Of a stretch of 42,734 nucleotides of DNA, positions 24,083 to 31,586 are shown in pieces. Positions within the stretch are counted from its first letter, which is position 1. The number at the start of each line of letters is the position of its first letter. This stretch comes from Mycobacterium sp. 852002-51163_SCH5372311 (GTDB lineage: Bacteria; Actinomycetota; Actinomycetes; Mycobacteriales; Mycobacteriaceae). The notes beneath the pieces were generated by a model that saw only the letters and a list, made by a program, of their open reading frames with translations, was not told the DNA's origin and made no database searches. The stretch spans positions 1-42,734 of the forward strand of contig NZ_LZIJ01000186.1 in NCBI RefSeq assembly GCF_001667115.1, read 5' to 3'. The position numbers and the translations under genes were made by a program.

Positions 24083-24885
24083 TGCCCGGCCAGCGAAGTG
24101 AGCCTTTGCCGTCTTCGAATCGTGCTGACGAAAACGTGCAGGGCCACTGGCTGCTGGCCCGACTGGGCAAGCGGGTGCTGCGTCCCGGCGGCGTCGAACT
24201 CACCCGCACCCTGCTGGCACGTGCCGAGGTGGCCGATGCCGACGTGCTGGAGCTGGCCCCGGGCCTGGGCCGCACCGCCACCGAGATTCTGTCTCGCGGG
24301 CCGCGCTCGTACCTCGGCGCGGAAGCCGACCCCGATGCGGCCAACTTGGTTCGTAACGTCGTCGCGGGACACGGCGAGGTCCGGGTCGCCGACGCGGCCG
24401 ATACCGGGTTGCCCGATGCCAGCTCCGACGTCGTGATCGGCGAGGCGATGCTGACCATGCAGGGCGACGCGACCAAACACGCCATCGTCGCCGAGGCGGC
24501 CCGGGTGCTGCGCCCGCACGGCCGATACGCGATCCACGAACTGGCGCTGACCCCCGACGATGTTTCCGAGGAAGTCAGCACCGAGATCCGGCAGTCGCTT
24601 GCCCGCGCGATCAAAGTCAACGCGCGTCCCCTCACAGTTGCGGAATGGTCGCAGCTGTTGGCCGGCCACGGCTTGGTTGTAGACCACGTCGCGACCGCGC
24701 CGATGGCGCTGCTGGAGCCGCGGCGGGTGATCGCCGACGAAGGGCTGCTCGGCGCCTTGCGGTTCGCCCGGAACCTGCTCGTTCATCGGGATGCCCGCAA
24801 GCGGGTGCTCGGGATGCGCCGCACCTTCCGCAAACACCGCGAGCGACTGGCGGCCGTGGCCATCGTGGCCCGCAAACCCGCCTAG
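24082..24885 (+). CDS. Class I SAM-dependent methyltransferase
   Basis: The protein has 267 residues from ATG 24082. The SAM motif I is VLELAPGLGRTATE, followed by an acidic loop EADPDAA and an IGEAMLTMQ strand. The middle and C-terminal parts resemble UbiE/Methyltransf_11 enzymes. The substrate is unknown. The cupin stop and this start overlap by 1 bp, so the pair is a unit controlled by the divergent palindrome. The TAG stop is followed directly by the 56-bp tandem repeat array. Confidence 0.83.
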   Translation: MPGQRSEPLPSSNRADENVQGHWLLARLGKRVLRPGGVELTRTLLARAEVADADVLELAPGLGRTATEILSRGPRSYLGAEADPDAANLVRNVVAGHGEVRVADAADTGLPDASSDVVIGEAMLTMQGDATKHAIVAEAARVLRPHGRYAIHELALTPDDVSEEVSTEIRQSLARAIKVNARPLTVAEWSQLLAGHGLVVDHVATAPMALLEPRRVIADEGLLGALRFARNLLVHRDARKRVLGMRRTFRKHRERLAAVAIVARKPA

Positions 24886-24892
24886 TGGCCGA

Positions 24893-25124
24893 GTGGCGAT
24901 CGCAAGCGCGGCGAAGCCGGGCGCAGCGGGTCGCCACCATCTGGCCTAGTGGCGATCGCAAGCGCGGCGAAGCCGGGCGCAGCGGGTCGCCACCATCCGG
25001 CCTAGTGGCCGAGTGGCGATCGCAAGCGCGGCGAAGCCGGGCGCTGTGGGTCGCCACCATCTGGCCGAGTGGCGATCGCAAGCGCGGCGAAGCCGGGCGC
25101 AGCGGGTCGCCACCATCTAGCCGA
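24893..25124 (+). repeat. Tandem array of 56-bp repeats (MIRU/VNTR-like)
   Basis: There are four units: 24893-24948 (56 bp), 24949-25012 (64 bp, with an extra GTGGCCGA octamer), 25013-25068 (56 bp) and 25069-25124 (56 bp). A degenerate start of a fifth follows. Each unit begins GTGGCGATCGC and its core ends GGGTCGCCACCAT, so GTGGCGA and TCGCCAC form inverted ends about 45 bp apart. Identity between units is very high. The array fills the gap between the methyltransferase and cyclase genes; a diverged single copy lies at 21538-21588. Copy number is likely to vary between strains. Confidence 0.88.
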
Positions 25125-25196
25125 GTGCGATCGCGGCTATTCGGCTGCCTCACGGACGTAGGGCCCTTAACCTGGGCTTGTGTCCGAAGGACTCTA

Positions 25197-26771
25197 TTGG
25201 CCAAGCTGATCGTCCTGCGCGGAGACCAGGATGACGTCGTCGAGCTGAGTGACCGCACGACCAGTGTCGGCCGCGCGCCGGACAACACGCTCTGGCTGGA
25301 CGACCCGGGACTTTCCCGACGCCATTGTGAGTTCCGCCGCAGCGGTCGGCACTGGCTGCTGCGCGACCTCGGCAGCTTCAACGGGTCGTACGTGAACAAC
25401 CTGGCCGTCACCGAGCACACACTGCGTGCCGGTGACCGCATCCAGCTGGCTTCGACCGTGCTCTACTTTGTGCCCGACGAGGGCTCGGGCGGCGAGGCAC
25501 CCACGGCTCCAACTTCCAAAGCTGCGCTGGCCGAGAGCAAGGAATCTCAGCGGATCACCAGCCAGAAGCTGCGTGACATCACGGCGCTCATCGAAACAAC
25601 CAAGGCCCTCAACAGCGAACTCGAGATGTCGAAAGTCCTGGAAACGATCGTCGACAAGGGTGTCCAGCTGATGAAGGCCGAGCGCGGCTTCCTGATCCTG
25701 GTGCAGGATGGGGCTCTCGACTTCAAAGTCGCCCGCAACCGCGACAGTACCGACATCGACGACCCCTCGAAGCTCATCTCGCGCTCGGTACTCGACAGCG
25801 TGACGGATACCGGCGAGCCGGTGCTGACCACCGATGCGCAAACCTCGCTGCGCGGCTCGAGATCGATCATGGCTTTGGAGGTGCGCTCGCTCATCTGTGT
25901 GCCGCTGCGGCTCAAGGAGCGCATCCTGGGCGCGCTGTACGTGGACAGCAAGTTCACCGAGACGAAGTTCAACGAAGAGTCTCAGAACCTGTTGCACGCC
26001 TTCGCCGATCAGGCGGCGATAGCCATCGAGAACGCCCGGCTGTTCGACGAGGTCGCCGAGTCGCGTGAGTCCGAGAAGCGGGTGCGGCAGATCTTCCAGA
26101 AATACGTGCCGGCCGACGTGGTCCGGGAGGCGCTGAACATCAAGGACGGCGGACGGCTGAGCGCAAAGCTCACCGCGACAGTGCTTTTCAGCGACATCCG
26201 GGGTTTCACCTCGATCAGCGAGAGACTGCTTCCCGAGGAGGTGGTCGGCTTCCTCAACGACTACCTGCAGCGCATGGTCGACATCGTCTTCGACGAGGGC
26301 GGCATCGTGGACAAGTTCATCGGCGACTCCGTGATGGCCGTTTTCGGTGCGCCGGTGCCCAAGCCCGACGATGCTGCCCGCGCCGTCCGTGCGGCGCTGC
26401 GGATGATTGAGGAGGTCTCGCGCTTCAACGACCAGCAGCGACGGCAGGGGGGCGTCGAGGTGGACGTCGGGGTCGGCCTGCACACCGGCACACTGATCGC
26501 CGGCAACATCGGGTCGGACCGCAAGATGGAGTACACCGTGATCGGTGACACCGTCAACGTGGCGAACCGGGTGGAGTCGCTGAATCAGAAGATGAGAACC
26601 AACGTCCTCATCACCCAGGAGTGTTACGAGGCAACCGGCAAGGTCTTCACGGTGCGCGAGCTGCCGCGGATGCAGGTCAAGGGCAAGGCGGAGCCGCTGC
26701 AGGTCTACGAGGTACTCGGCGACAAGATCGCTTCTGTCAGAACGGAAGTCCTGCGCCGAATCGATCGTTAA
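25197..26771 (+). CDS. FHA-GAF-class III adenylate/guanylate cyclase
   Basis: The protein has 524 residues. The start is TTG 25197 with GAAGGA 5 bp upstream; earlier in-frame codons run into the repeat array. The FHA domain (1-95) has the phosphothreonine-binding residues GR (25-26), SRRH (40-43) and NG in GSFNGS (59-64). A GAF domain (about 130-290) is followed by a linker helix and a class III cyclase domain (about 320-500). Catalytic residues appear complete: FSDIRGFT and GDSVMAVFG aspartates, the purine-selecting Lys in VDKFIGD, and IGDTVNVANRVE. It should make cAMP under control of a phospho-ligand and a GAF signal. It shares TTAA stops with pcaB. Confidence 0.9.
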   Translation: MAKLIVLRGDQDDVVELSDRTTSVGRAPDNTLWLDDPGLSRRHCEFRRSGRHWLLRDLGSFNGSYVNNLAVTEHTLRAGDRIQLASTVLYFVPDEGSGGEAPTAPTSKAALAESKESQRITSQKLRDITALIETTKALNSELEMSKVLETIVDKGVQLMKAERGFLILVQDGALDFKVARNRDSTDIDDPSKLISRSVLDSVTDTGEPVLTTDAQTSLRGSRSIMALEVRSLICVPLRLKERILGALYVDSKFTETKFNEESQNLLHAFADQAAIAIENARLFDEVAESRESEKRVRQIFQKYVPADVVREALNIKDGGRLSAKLTATVLFSDIRGFTSISERLLPEEVVGFLNDYLQRMVDIVFDEGGIVDKFIGDSVMAVFGAPVPKPDDAARAVRAALRMIEEVSRFNDQQRRQGGVEVDVGVGLHTGTLIAGNIGSDRKMEYTVIGDTVNVANRVESLNQKMRTNVLITQECYEATGKVFTVRELPRMQVKGKAEPLQVYEVLGDKIASVRTEVLRRIDR

Positions 26772-27994
26772 CCTCCGCCGAGGGCGCGCCGTGCGCCCTG
26801 CAGGCTCTCGTCGATCAGACGGTCGACGGCACCGAGATACGTTGGCGACGGCGCACTGTCCGCGAGGTCGGCGATCGCGCTCTGTTCGCCGAGAACATCA
26901 CTGCCGCTGAGGTTTTCGGACATCCTACCGGTGTGCACCTGAAGGCCGCCCAGGAGTTCGGCGCACTGCGAGCCCGCCACCACGGTACGCCGGGCCAGCA
27001 CTCGCAGGGTGTCCCATTCCGCGTGCCACACGCCGTCCGGGCGTTCATCGTGGGCCAGCGCCGCGGCGCTGTGCAGGATGGCGGCCAGGTGTGGCGCCGC
27101 GATGGCAGCACGGCGAATCAATATGGACAACACCGGATTGCGCTTGTGCGGCATCGATGATGAGCCGCCCCGCTTTTCGGTGACGGGCTCGCTCAACTCG
27201 GCGATCTCCGGACGGACCAGGGTGACGACGTCCGAGGCGATGCGGCCCCAGCAGTCGCTGCACCCGACGAGCGCGTCGCCGGCCGCGGTGATCGGGGTCC
27301 GGGTGGTGTGCCACGGTCGACGAAAGTCCAAGCCCAAAGTGGCCGCAGCACTTCGTGCCACGTTCTCGGCCACCGCCGCCGGCTCGGCAGCGCCGGTCAG
27401 CAAAGTGGCCAATTCGGTGGTCGCAGACCAGATTCCGACGGCACCGCCGAGCTGCGCCGGGATGACCAGCGCATTGATCTGCCGATAGGCGTCGACGACT
27501 CCGTCGAGCCAGCCGGCGGCCTTGGCGCCGAACGTCGTGGGAGCGGCATGCTGAGTCAAAGTGCGGGCCACCATCGGTGTGGCCCGGTGGGCCGACACCA
27601 GTGCAGACAACGTCGAAACCTGTTCTGCAAGAATGGTTATCACACGATCGACGACGTCACGCAAGCCCAGCATCAGGCTGGTGTCCAGGACATCCTGACT
27701 GGTCAGTCCCCGATGAATCCAGGGCGCGATCGCCGGCATCGCCCGTTCACGCAACAGCGACACCAGGCCGATGACCGGGTTTCCGCCGTCCTCGGCGGTG
27801 ACCGCGAGCAGCTCGCAGTCGCGCCGGCCCAGCAGGTGCCACAGGTCGGCGCCGGCGCAGTCGGCGGGCGCCAGACCGGCGGCGGCCAGCGCGCCGAGCC
27901 AAGCCGATTCCACCGCGACCATCGACTGCAGCAAGGCCTGGTCCGTCATGAGCGGCCCGGCCCGATCGTCTCCGGGCCACAACAGGTTCGTCAT
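26768..27994 (-). CDS. pcaB: 3-Carboxy-cis,cis-muconate cycloisomerase PcaB
   Basis: The enzyme lactonises beta-carboxy-cis,cis-muconate to gamma-carboxymuconolactone in the protocatechuate branch. The protein has 408 residues, somewhat short for the family, and belongs to the fumarase/argininosuccinate lyase superfamily. The signature GSSSMPHKRNPVLS and the conserved HRGLTSQDVLDT segment are intact. The ATG overlaps the pcaG stop by 4 bp. It is the third gene of pcaH-pcaG-pcaB; pcaC, pcaD, pcaI and pcaJ are not in the window. Confidence 0.9.
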   Translation of the reverse strand: MTNLLWPGDDRAGPLMTDQALLQSMVAVESAWLGALAAAGLAPADCAGADLWHLLGRRDCELLAVTAEDGGNPVIGLVSLLRERAMPAIAPWIHRGLTSQDVLDTSLMLGLRDVVDRVITILAEQVSTLSALVSAHRATPMVARTLTQHAAPTTFGAKAAGWLDGVVDAYRQINALVIPAQLGGAVGIWSATTELATLLTGAAEPAAVAENVARSAAATLGLDFRRPWHTTRTPITAAGDALVGCSDCWGRIASDVVTLVRPEIAELSEPVTEKRGGSSSMPHKRNPVLSILIRRAAIAAPHLAAILHSAAALAHDERPDGVWHAEWDTLRVLARRTVVAGSQCAELLGGLQVHTGRMSENLSGSDVLGEQSAIADLADSAPSPTYLGAVDRLIDESLQGARRALGGG

Positions 27995-28608
27995 CTCGGA
28001 TCGCCTGGATCGTCCTCAAACGTGACAAACACCGTCTCGTTCGGCCCCTGCAGGTGAATGTCGAAACGGTAACCGCTTTCGGCGGCGCACAGCAGGGTGG
28101 CCCGTCTCGTCGGGTCGACGGTGGACAACAGCGGATCGGCGTCCAGATCAGCGCCGGGCAGGTAGGCGCGGGTGAACAATCGGTTCAGCAGTCCCCGCGC
28201 GAACACCGCGATCGCGAAGAACGCCGCGTTACCTTGACGAGCAGACGCAGAATCGCACGCGCGAGGCCCGCGTGGTGCGATTCTGCGTCTGCTCGCCACT
28301 CCGGGCCGCACCGTGGTGAAGACGTAACGCCCGTCGGAGTCGGTGGCGGCGCGGCCCCAGCCGGTGAACCCGGATCCGTCACGGCGCAGCGAACCGGCTT
28401 GTCGCACAATGCGACCCGCGCTGTCGGGTTGCCACAGTTCGACCAGTGCGTCGGGGACCCCGTGGCCCGCGCCGTCGTAAACCGTTCCGTGCAAATGAAC
28501 GGCGTCCGGGTGCGCGTCGCTGACCAGCGAGCCGCCGCCGCGATACGGCAAGGCCACGCCGAAGAACGGCCCGACCGTTTGCCCTGGGGTGCAAGACAAT
28601 TCAGCCAC
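27991..28608 (-). CDS. pcaG: Protocatechuate 3,4-dioxygenase alpha subunit PcaG, with a palindrome-derived insert
   Basis: PcaG pairs with PcaH to cleave protocatechuate between the hydroxyls. The protein has 205 residues from GTG 28608, overlapping the pcaH stop by 8 bp. Family motifs are TPGQTVGPFFG (7-17), ALVELWQPDSAGR, GWGRAATDSDGRYVFTTVRPG and VFARGLLNRLFTRAYLPG. Between the last two, residues about 105-124 (ASRRRIAPRGPRACDSASAR) are encoded by a 58-bp palindrome that also occurs at three intergenic sites in the window. Without it the length would be about 185. The insert keeps the frame and has no stop; whether the subunit still folds and assembles is unknown. Confidence 0.88.
   Translation of the reverse strand: MAELSCTPGQTVGPFFGVALPYRGGGSLVSDAHPDAVHLHGTVYDGAGHGVPDALVELWQPDSAGRIVRQAGSLRRDGSGFTGWGRAATDSDGRYVFTTVRPGVASRRRIAPRGPRACDSASARQGNAAFFAIAVFARGLLNRLFTRAYLPGADLDADPLLSTVDPTRRATLLCAAESGYRFDIHLQGPNETVFVTFEDDPGDPR
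28238..28295. repeat. 58-bp palindromic repeat, copy 3, inside pcaG
   Basis: Perfect 21-bp arms at 28238-28258 and 28275-28295 enclose a 16-nt centre (GCGCGAGGCCCGCGTG). The tips are CGAGCAGACGC and GCGTCTGCTCG. It lies wholly within the pcaG reading frame and supplies its codons 105-124. The mRNA would form a very stable hairpin in mid-gene. Confidence 0.95.
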
Positions 28609-29374
28609 TGTGCGAGCTCTCGGTCCAAGTCGGGTAGCTGCCGGACAGCACAATGTCCCACCGGTAGCCGGTCGCGTATTCGGGCTCGGTGACGTCATGG
28701 TCGTACATTGCGATCAGCCCTTGGCGCGCAACGGGGTCGACGATCGACTGGCAGATCGGGTCCAAGTCGAACAGCGGGTCGCCCGGAAAATACATCTGGG
28801 TGACCAGGCGTTGCGTGAAAGCGGTTCCGAAGACGGAGAAGTGGATGTGCGCCGGCCGCCACGCGTTGTGATGGTTGCCCCACGGATAGGGACCGGGCTT
28901 GACCGTGACGAACCGGTAGCTGCCGTCCGCCCCGGTCAGGCAACGGCCCGCACCGGTGAAGTTCGGGTCGAGCGGAGCCGGATGCTGGTCGCGCTCATGG
29001 TGGTAACGACCGGCGGCATTGGCTTGCCAGATCTCGACCAGCTGGCCCGCGACCGGCTTGCCCGAGCCGTCGAGCAACCGCCCGGTCAAGACGATGCGCT
29101 CCCCGATCGGCTCGCCCGCATGGCCGGCGGTCAGGTCGGCGTCGAGCGCGTCGACGTCCTGCGGCCCGAAGCACGGCGCCCAGCGTTCGACCTCCTCGGG
29201 GTCGACGACCAGCAGCGGGTGTTTCGGGTGTCGCAGCGTGCTGCTGCGGTACGGCGGATAGTCGAGCAGCGGTTGGGCTTGCCTGCTGCCGGCGCGTTGG
29301 TATTCGGCTGCGATGTACGCGATCTCCACGCTGATGTCAGCTTGCGACGCAACGGGCCCCGACGCGGCTTTCAC
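28601..29374 (-). CDS. pcaH: Protocatechuate 3,4-dioxygenase beta subunit PcaH
   Basis: The iron-bearing subunit of the intradiol dioxygenase that converts protocatechuate to beta-carboxy-cis,cis-muconate. The protein has 257 residues from GTG 29374. The non-haem Fe(III) ligands are visible as Tyr in NAAGRYHH, Tyr in GPYPWGNHH and the H-x-H pair in RPAHIHFS. The N-terminal region (YPPYRSSTLRHPKHPL) is typical of PcaH. It is first in pcaHGB; the 59-bp gap to the divergent NTF2-like gene must hold the promoter. Confidence 0.94.
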   Translation of the reverse strand: MKAASGPVASQADISVEIAYIAAEYQRAGSRQAQPLLDYPPYRSSTLRHPKHPLLVVDPEEVERWAPCFGPQDVDALDADLTAGHAGEPIGERIVLTGRLLDGSGKPVAGQLVEIWQANAAGRYHHERDQHPAPLDPNFTGAGRCLTGADGSYRFVTVKPGPYPWGNHHNAWRPAHIHFSVFGTAFTQRLVTQMYFPGDPLFDLDPICQSIVDPVARQGLIAMYDHDVTEPEYATGYRWDIVLSGSYPTWTESSHSG

Positions 29375-29433
29375 GAGAGCTGAGGTTACCTGGTCGCGAA
29401 ACCACTTGGGCCACTGATCCTGCTGCCACTACA

Positions 29434-29823
29434 GTGCCCACGGTGGACATTGATCCAGTTGCCTTCAGCCGGCAATGGGTAGAGGCGTGGAATGCCCATG
29501 ACGTTGAATCCGTCCTCGAGCACTTTGACGAGAACGTTGTATTCACGTCACCCGTGGCTGCCAACCTCCTACCCGAGACTGCAGGAGTGATTCGCGGCAA
29601 GCCCGCACTACGCCACTACTGGAACCAGGCGCTGCAACGCATTCCGCAGCTTCACTTCGTCGTCGAGAACGTCTATCAGGGCATCGACACTGTCGTCATC
29701 GCTTATCGCAACCAAGACGATGGCCTGGTCAGCGAAGTACTGCGGTTCCACGGCGACCTAGTCGTCGAAGGACATGGGACGTATCTCGTTACTGCTGACG
29801 ACGAAACCAACTGCGCCAGTTAG
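29434..29823 (+). CDS. NTF2/SnoaL-like small protein
   Basis: The protein has 129 residues from GTG 29434. The pattern FSRQWVEAWNAHDVESVLEHFDENVVFTSP followed by GVIRGKPALRHYWNQAL is the standard SnoaL/NTF2-like cone. Such proteins act as small-molecule isomerases, cyclases, dehydratases or binding proteins; this one cannot be assigned more closely. It is divergent from pcaH and convergent with the hemerythrin gene. A role in aromatic catabolism is possible only by position. Confidence 0.8.
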   Translation: MPTVDIDPVAFSRQWVEAWNAHDVESVLEHFDENVVFTSPVAANLLPETAGVIRGKPALRHYWNQALQRIPQLHFVVENVYQGIDTVVIAYRNQDDGLVSEVLRFHGDLVVEGHGTYLVTADDETNCAS

Positions 29824-29837
29824 TTTCACGAAACTGG
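29816..29837. terminator. Possible weak hairpin between convergent NTF2-like and hemerythrin genes
   Basis: CCAGTT at 29816-29821 can pair with AACTGG at 29832-29837; an alternative stem is AGTTTC/GAAACT with a 2-nt loop. It covers the stop of the NTF2-like gene. No U tract follows on either strand. Confidence 0.3.
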
Positions 29838-29851
29838 TGCCAACGCGCCGT

Positions 29852-30337
29852 CTACAGTGCGCGTACCAGCGCGGCGCGTCCCTTGGTCCGCAGCTTGTGC
29901 AACGCGGAGCCGCGGTACTGCTCGATCGTGGCGGCCATCTTGTCACCCAGCTCCTCGATCTCCTCGTCGCTGATCTCAACCGGAGGCGGGGCGGGAATCA
30001 TGTCGCGTTCTTCTTCGTCCGCATGGGCTTCCAGAACGGTCTTGAATGAGTTCCACTCGTCCTCGTAACCCGGCGCACTCTGCGGGGTCCTCAGCAGCAC
30101 GGAAAGCTGGTCGATCACCTGGCGGTGCTCGGCGTGGGCGACCGCGATCAGCTTGCTGGCCGCCGCCAGGGCCGGGTAGTACAGGTCGTCCTCGATGCGG
30201 AAGTGGATGTCGAGCTCAATCAGCATCTCGTCGAAAAGCGCGTGGCGCTCTTCGCTGTCGATCGGCGCTTCGCTGACCTTTCGGCCCAGCCCCTTCAACG
30301 CGACGTGGTGCTCTTTCAAAACGTCGTAGGCGTTCAC
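29852..30337 (-). CDS. Hemerythrin HHE-domain protein
   Basis: The protein has 161 residues from GTG 30337, with AGGAGG 6-7 bp upstream. The di-iron ligands of the HHE fold are visible: KEHH near 8-11, DIHFRIEDD near 43-51, AHAEHRQ near 68-74 and EAHADEEERD near 103-112. Members bind O2, NO or iron. The gene overlaps the membrane Rieske gene by 4 bp (GTGA), so the two proteins are made together. The C-terminus is basic (LRTKGRAALVRAL). Confidence 0.9.
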   Translation of the reverse strand: MNAYDVLKEHHVALKGLGRKVSEAPIDSEERHALFDEMLIELDIHFRIEDDLYYPALAAASKLIAVAHAEHRQVIDQLSVLLRTPQSAPGYEDEWNSFKTVLEAHADEEERDMIPAPPPVEISDEEIEELGDKMAATIEQYRGSALHKLRTKGRAALVRAL

Positions 30338-31311
30338 TTGGCTCCTCCTTTTGCGATCCTTGCCGCCTCGCCCAAACCGGGCTGCTTGCCACCGCGGACC
30401 TCGACCATTCCGTCGACCAACCGGGCCTCGTAGTACGGCAGCGGGGCCGCCGCCGGGCCGCGTAGCACGTCTCCCGACTCGGCCTCGAACCACGAGCCAT
30501 GCCAGGGACAGACGATGCGGCCTCGGTCGACCCACCCGTCGGCCATCGGCGCGGCCAGATGCGGACAGAACTCACCAAACGCTTTGATCTCCCCCGGCTT
30601 GGTCTGACACACCACCAGCCCGACGCCGTCGACCTCGACCCGTACCGGCCTTCCGTTCAACGAGCTCGCGGGCAGCACGGGCGTCCATTCTTTGGTGCGC
30701 AGCCGCTCACCGGACTGGTCGATGCCGATGCCGGACTCGAACACCAGCGCCCCGCCCAGGTAGCTGCCGCCGACGGTGATGCCGTAGCCCAGCGCGGTGA
30801 GCGCGATCCCGCGACCGTGGCGGCCCTGCCGCCGGTCCCACCAGGACATCGCGTACAGCGCGGTCGCGGCCAGGTTCACCACGCCGTGCACCAGCCCCAC
30901 CCGACGATCCTCCTCGTGGGTGTGTTGCCAGTCGGTGACGCCGGTGACCGCCGAGCCGACGCTTGCCAGAATTCCCAGCCCAAGCGAGCGCGTGGCGAAT
31001 ATTGAGGCATCGAGGACCTCGGTGGCGGGCCGGCCCGGCAGCAAGCTCAGAACATCCAGGGCGACGGTGGTACCGAGTGCCCCGCTGGTCAGCGAAGCCA
31101 GCGGCGGGTGCACCGGGTGCCCCAGCCAGACGCCGTGCAGCGCGTTGGTGACGCGGTTACGCGCACCGCCCAGCGCGTTGTAGGCGAAGCTGAGCGCGTG
31201 CTCCAGCCGATAGCTGGGCCGATCCAGCCATTCCTGCCGTCCAATCGCTGCCAGCACTTGAGTTCCGATCTTCTGCAATCGACCTTCGGCGTGCCGAGAC
31301 CGACCGGCCAT
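30334..31311 (-). CDS. DUF2231 membrane domain fused to a Rieske [2Fe-2S] domain
   Basis: The protein has 325 residues from ATG 31311. After a soluble N-terminus (1-60), the segment from about 60 to 200 has four membrane helices with the DUF2231 start LHGVWLGHPVHPPLASL. The C-terminal cytosolic or periplasmic part is a Rieske domain with CPHLAAPMADGWVDRGRIVCPWH, giving both Cys-x-His and Cys-x2-His ligands. It should be a membrane-bound one-electron carrier. It is co-translated with a hemerythrin and is divergent from the ring-hydroxylating dioxygenase operon. Electron partners are not known. Confidence 0.88.
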   Translation of the reverse strand: MAGRSRHAEGRLQKIGTQVLAAIGRQEWLDRPSYRLEHALSFAYNALGGARNRVTNALHGVWLGHPVHPPLASLTSGALGTTVALDVLSLLPGRPATEVLDASIFATRSLGLGILASVGSAVTGVTDWQHTHEEDRRVGLVHGVVNLAATALYAMSWWDRRQGRHGRGIALTALGYGITVGGSYLGGALVFESGIGIDQSGERLRTKEWTPVLPASSLNGRPVRVEVDGVGLVVCQTKPGEIKAFGEFCPHLAAPMADGWVDRGRIVCPWHGSWFEAESGDVLRGPAAAPLPYYEARLVDGMVEVRGGKQPGLGEAARIAKGGAK

Positions 31312-31453
31312 GACATCAGTCCTTCCTCAACTGCGGATTAGAAAGCATGCTGTTCACGCATTATCGGCGAAATAACACCAATAGATCCGTGTCTACGTAC
31401 ATTGTGACCACCGTAGCGTGTCGCGGTCGGACGGCACCCACGACCTGTCGTTG

Positions 31454-31476
31454 TGAGCTACCTGTGAATTAGCTCA
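31454..31476. promoter_or_regulatory. Palindromic operator candidate upstream of the dioxygenase operon
   Basis: A perfect 7-bp inverted repeat, TGAGCTA at 31454-31460 and TAGCTCA at 31470-31476, flanks a 9-bp spacer. It lies in the 275-bp region between the Rieske and dioxygenase genes (31312-31586), about 110 bp upstream of the dioxygenase start. A dyad of this size suits an IclR dimer; the IclR gene at 35359 is the likely regulator. The rest of the interval holds no gene; GATTCT repeats occur near 31527 and 31543. Confidence 0.5.
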
Positions 31477-31586
31477 ACGGCACGTGGGGCTATCAACTGG
31501 CGCATTGACTACCACGCTCGCACCAGGGATTCTGTTTTCAAGAGTGATTCTCTGTAGAGCAGACACAACCGGAGGGATTGCGTCCA

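Noticed and set aside
24893..25124. CRISPR array
   Set aside because: The units are contiguous tandem copies with no unique spacers, no cas genes are nearby, and a single copy occurs elsewhere.
24645..25196. N-terminal extension of the cyclase through the repeat array
   Set aside because: It would translate the methyltransferase gene out of frame and the 56-bp repeats; the FHA domain begins at TTG 25197, which has its own ribosome binding site.
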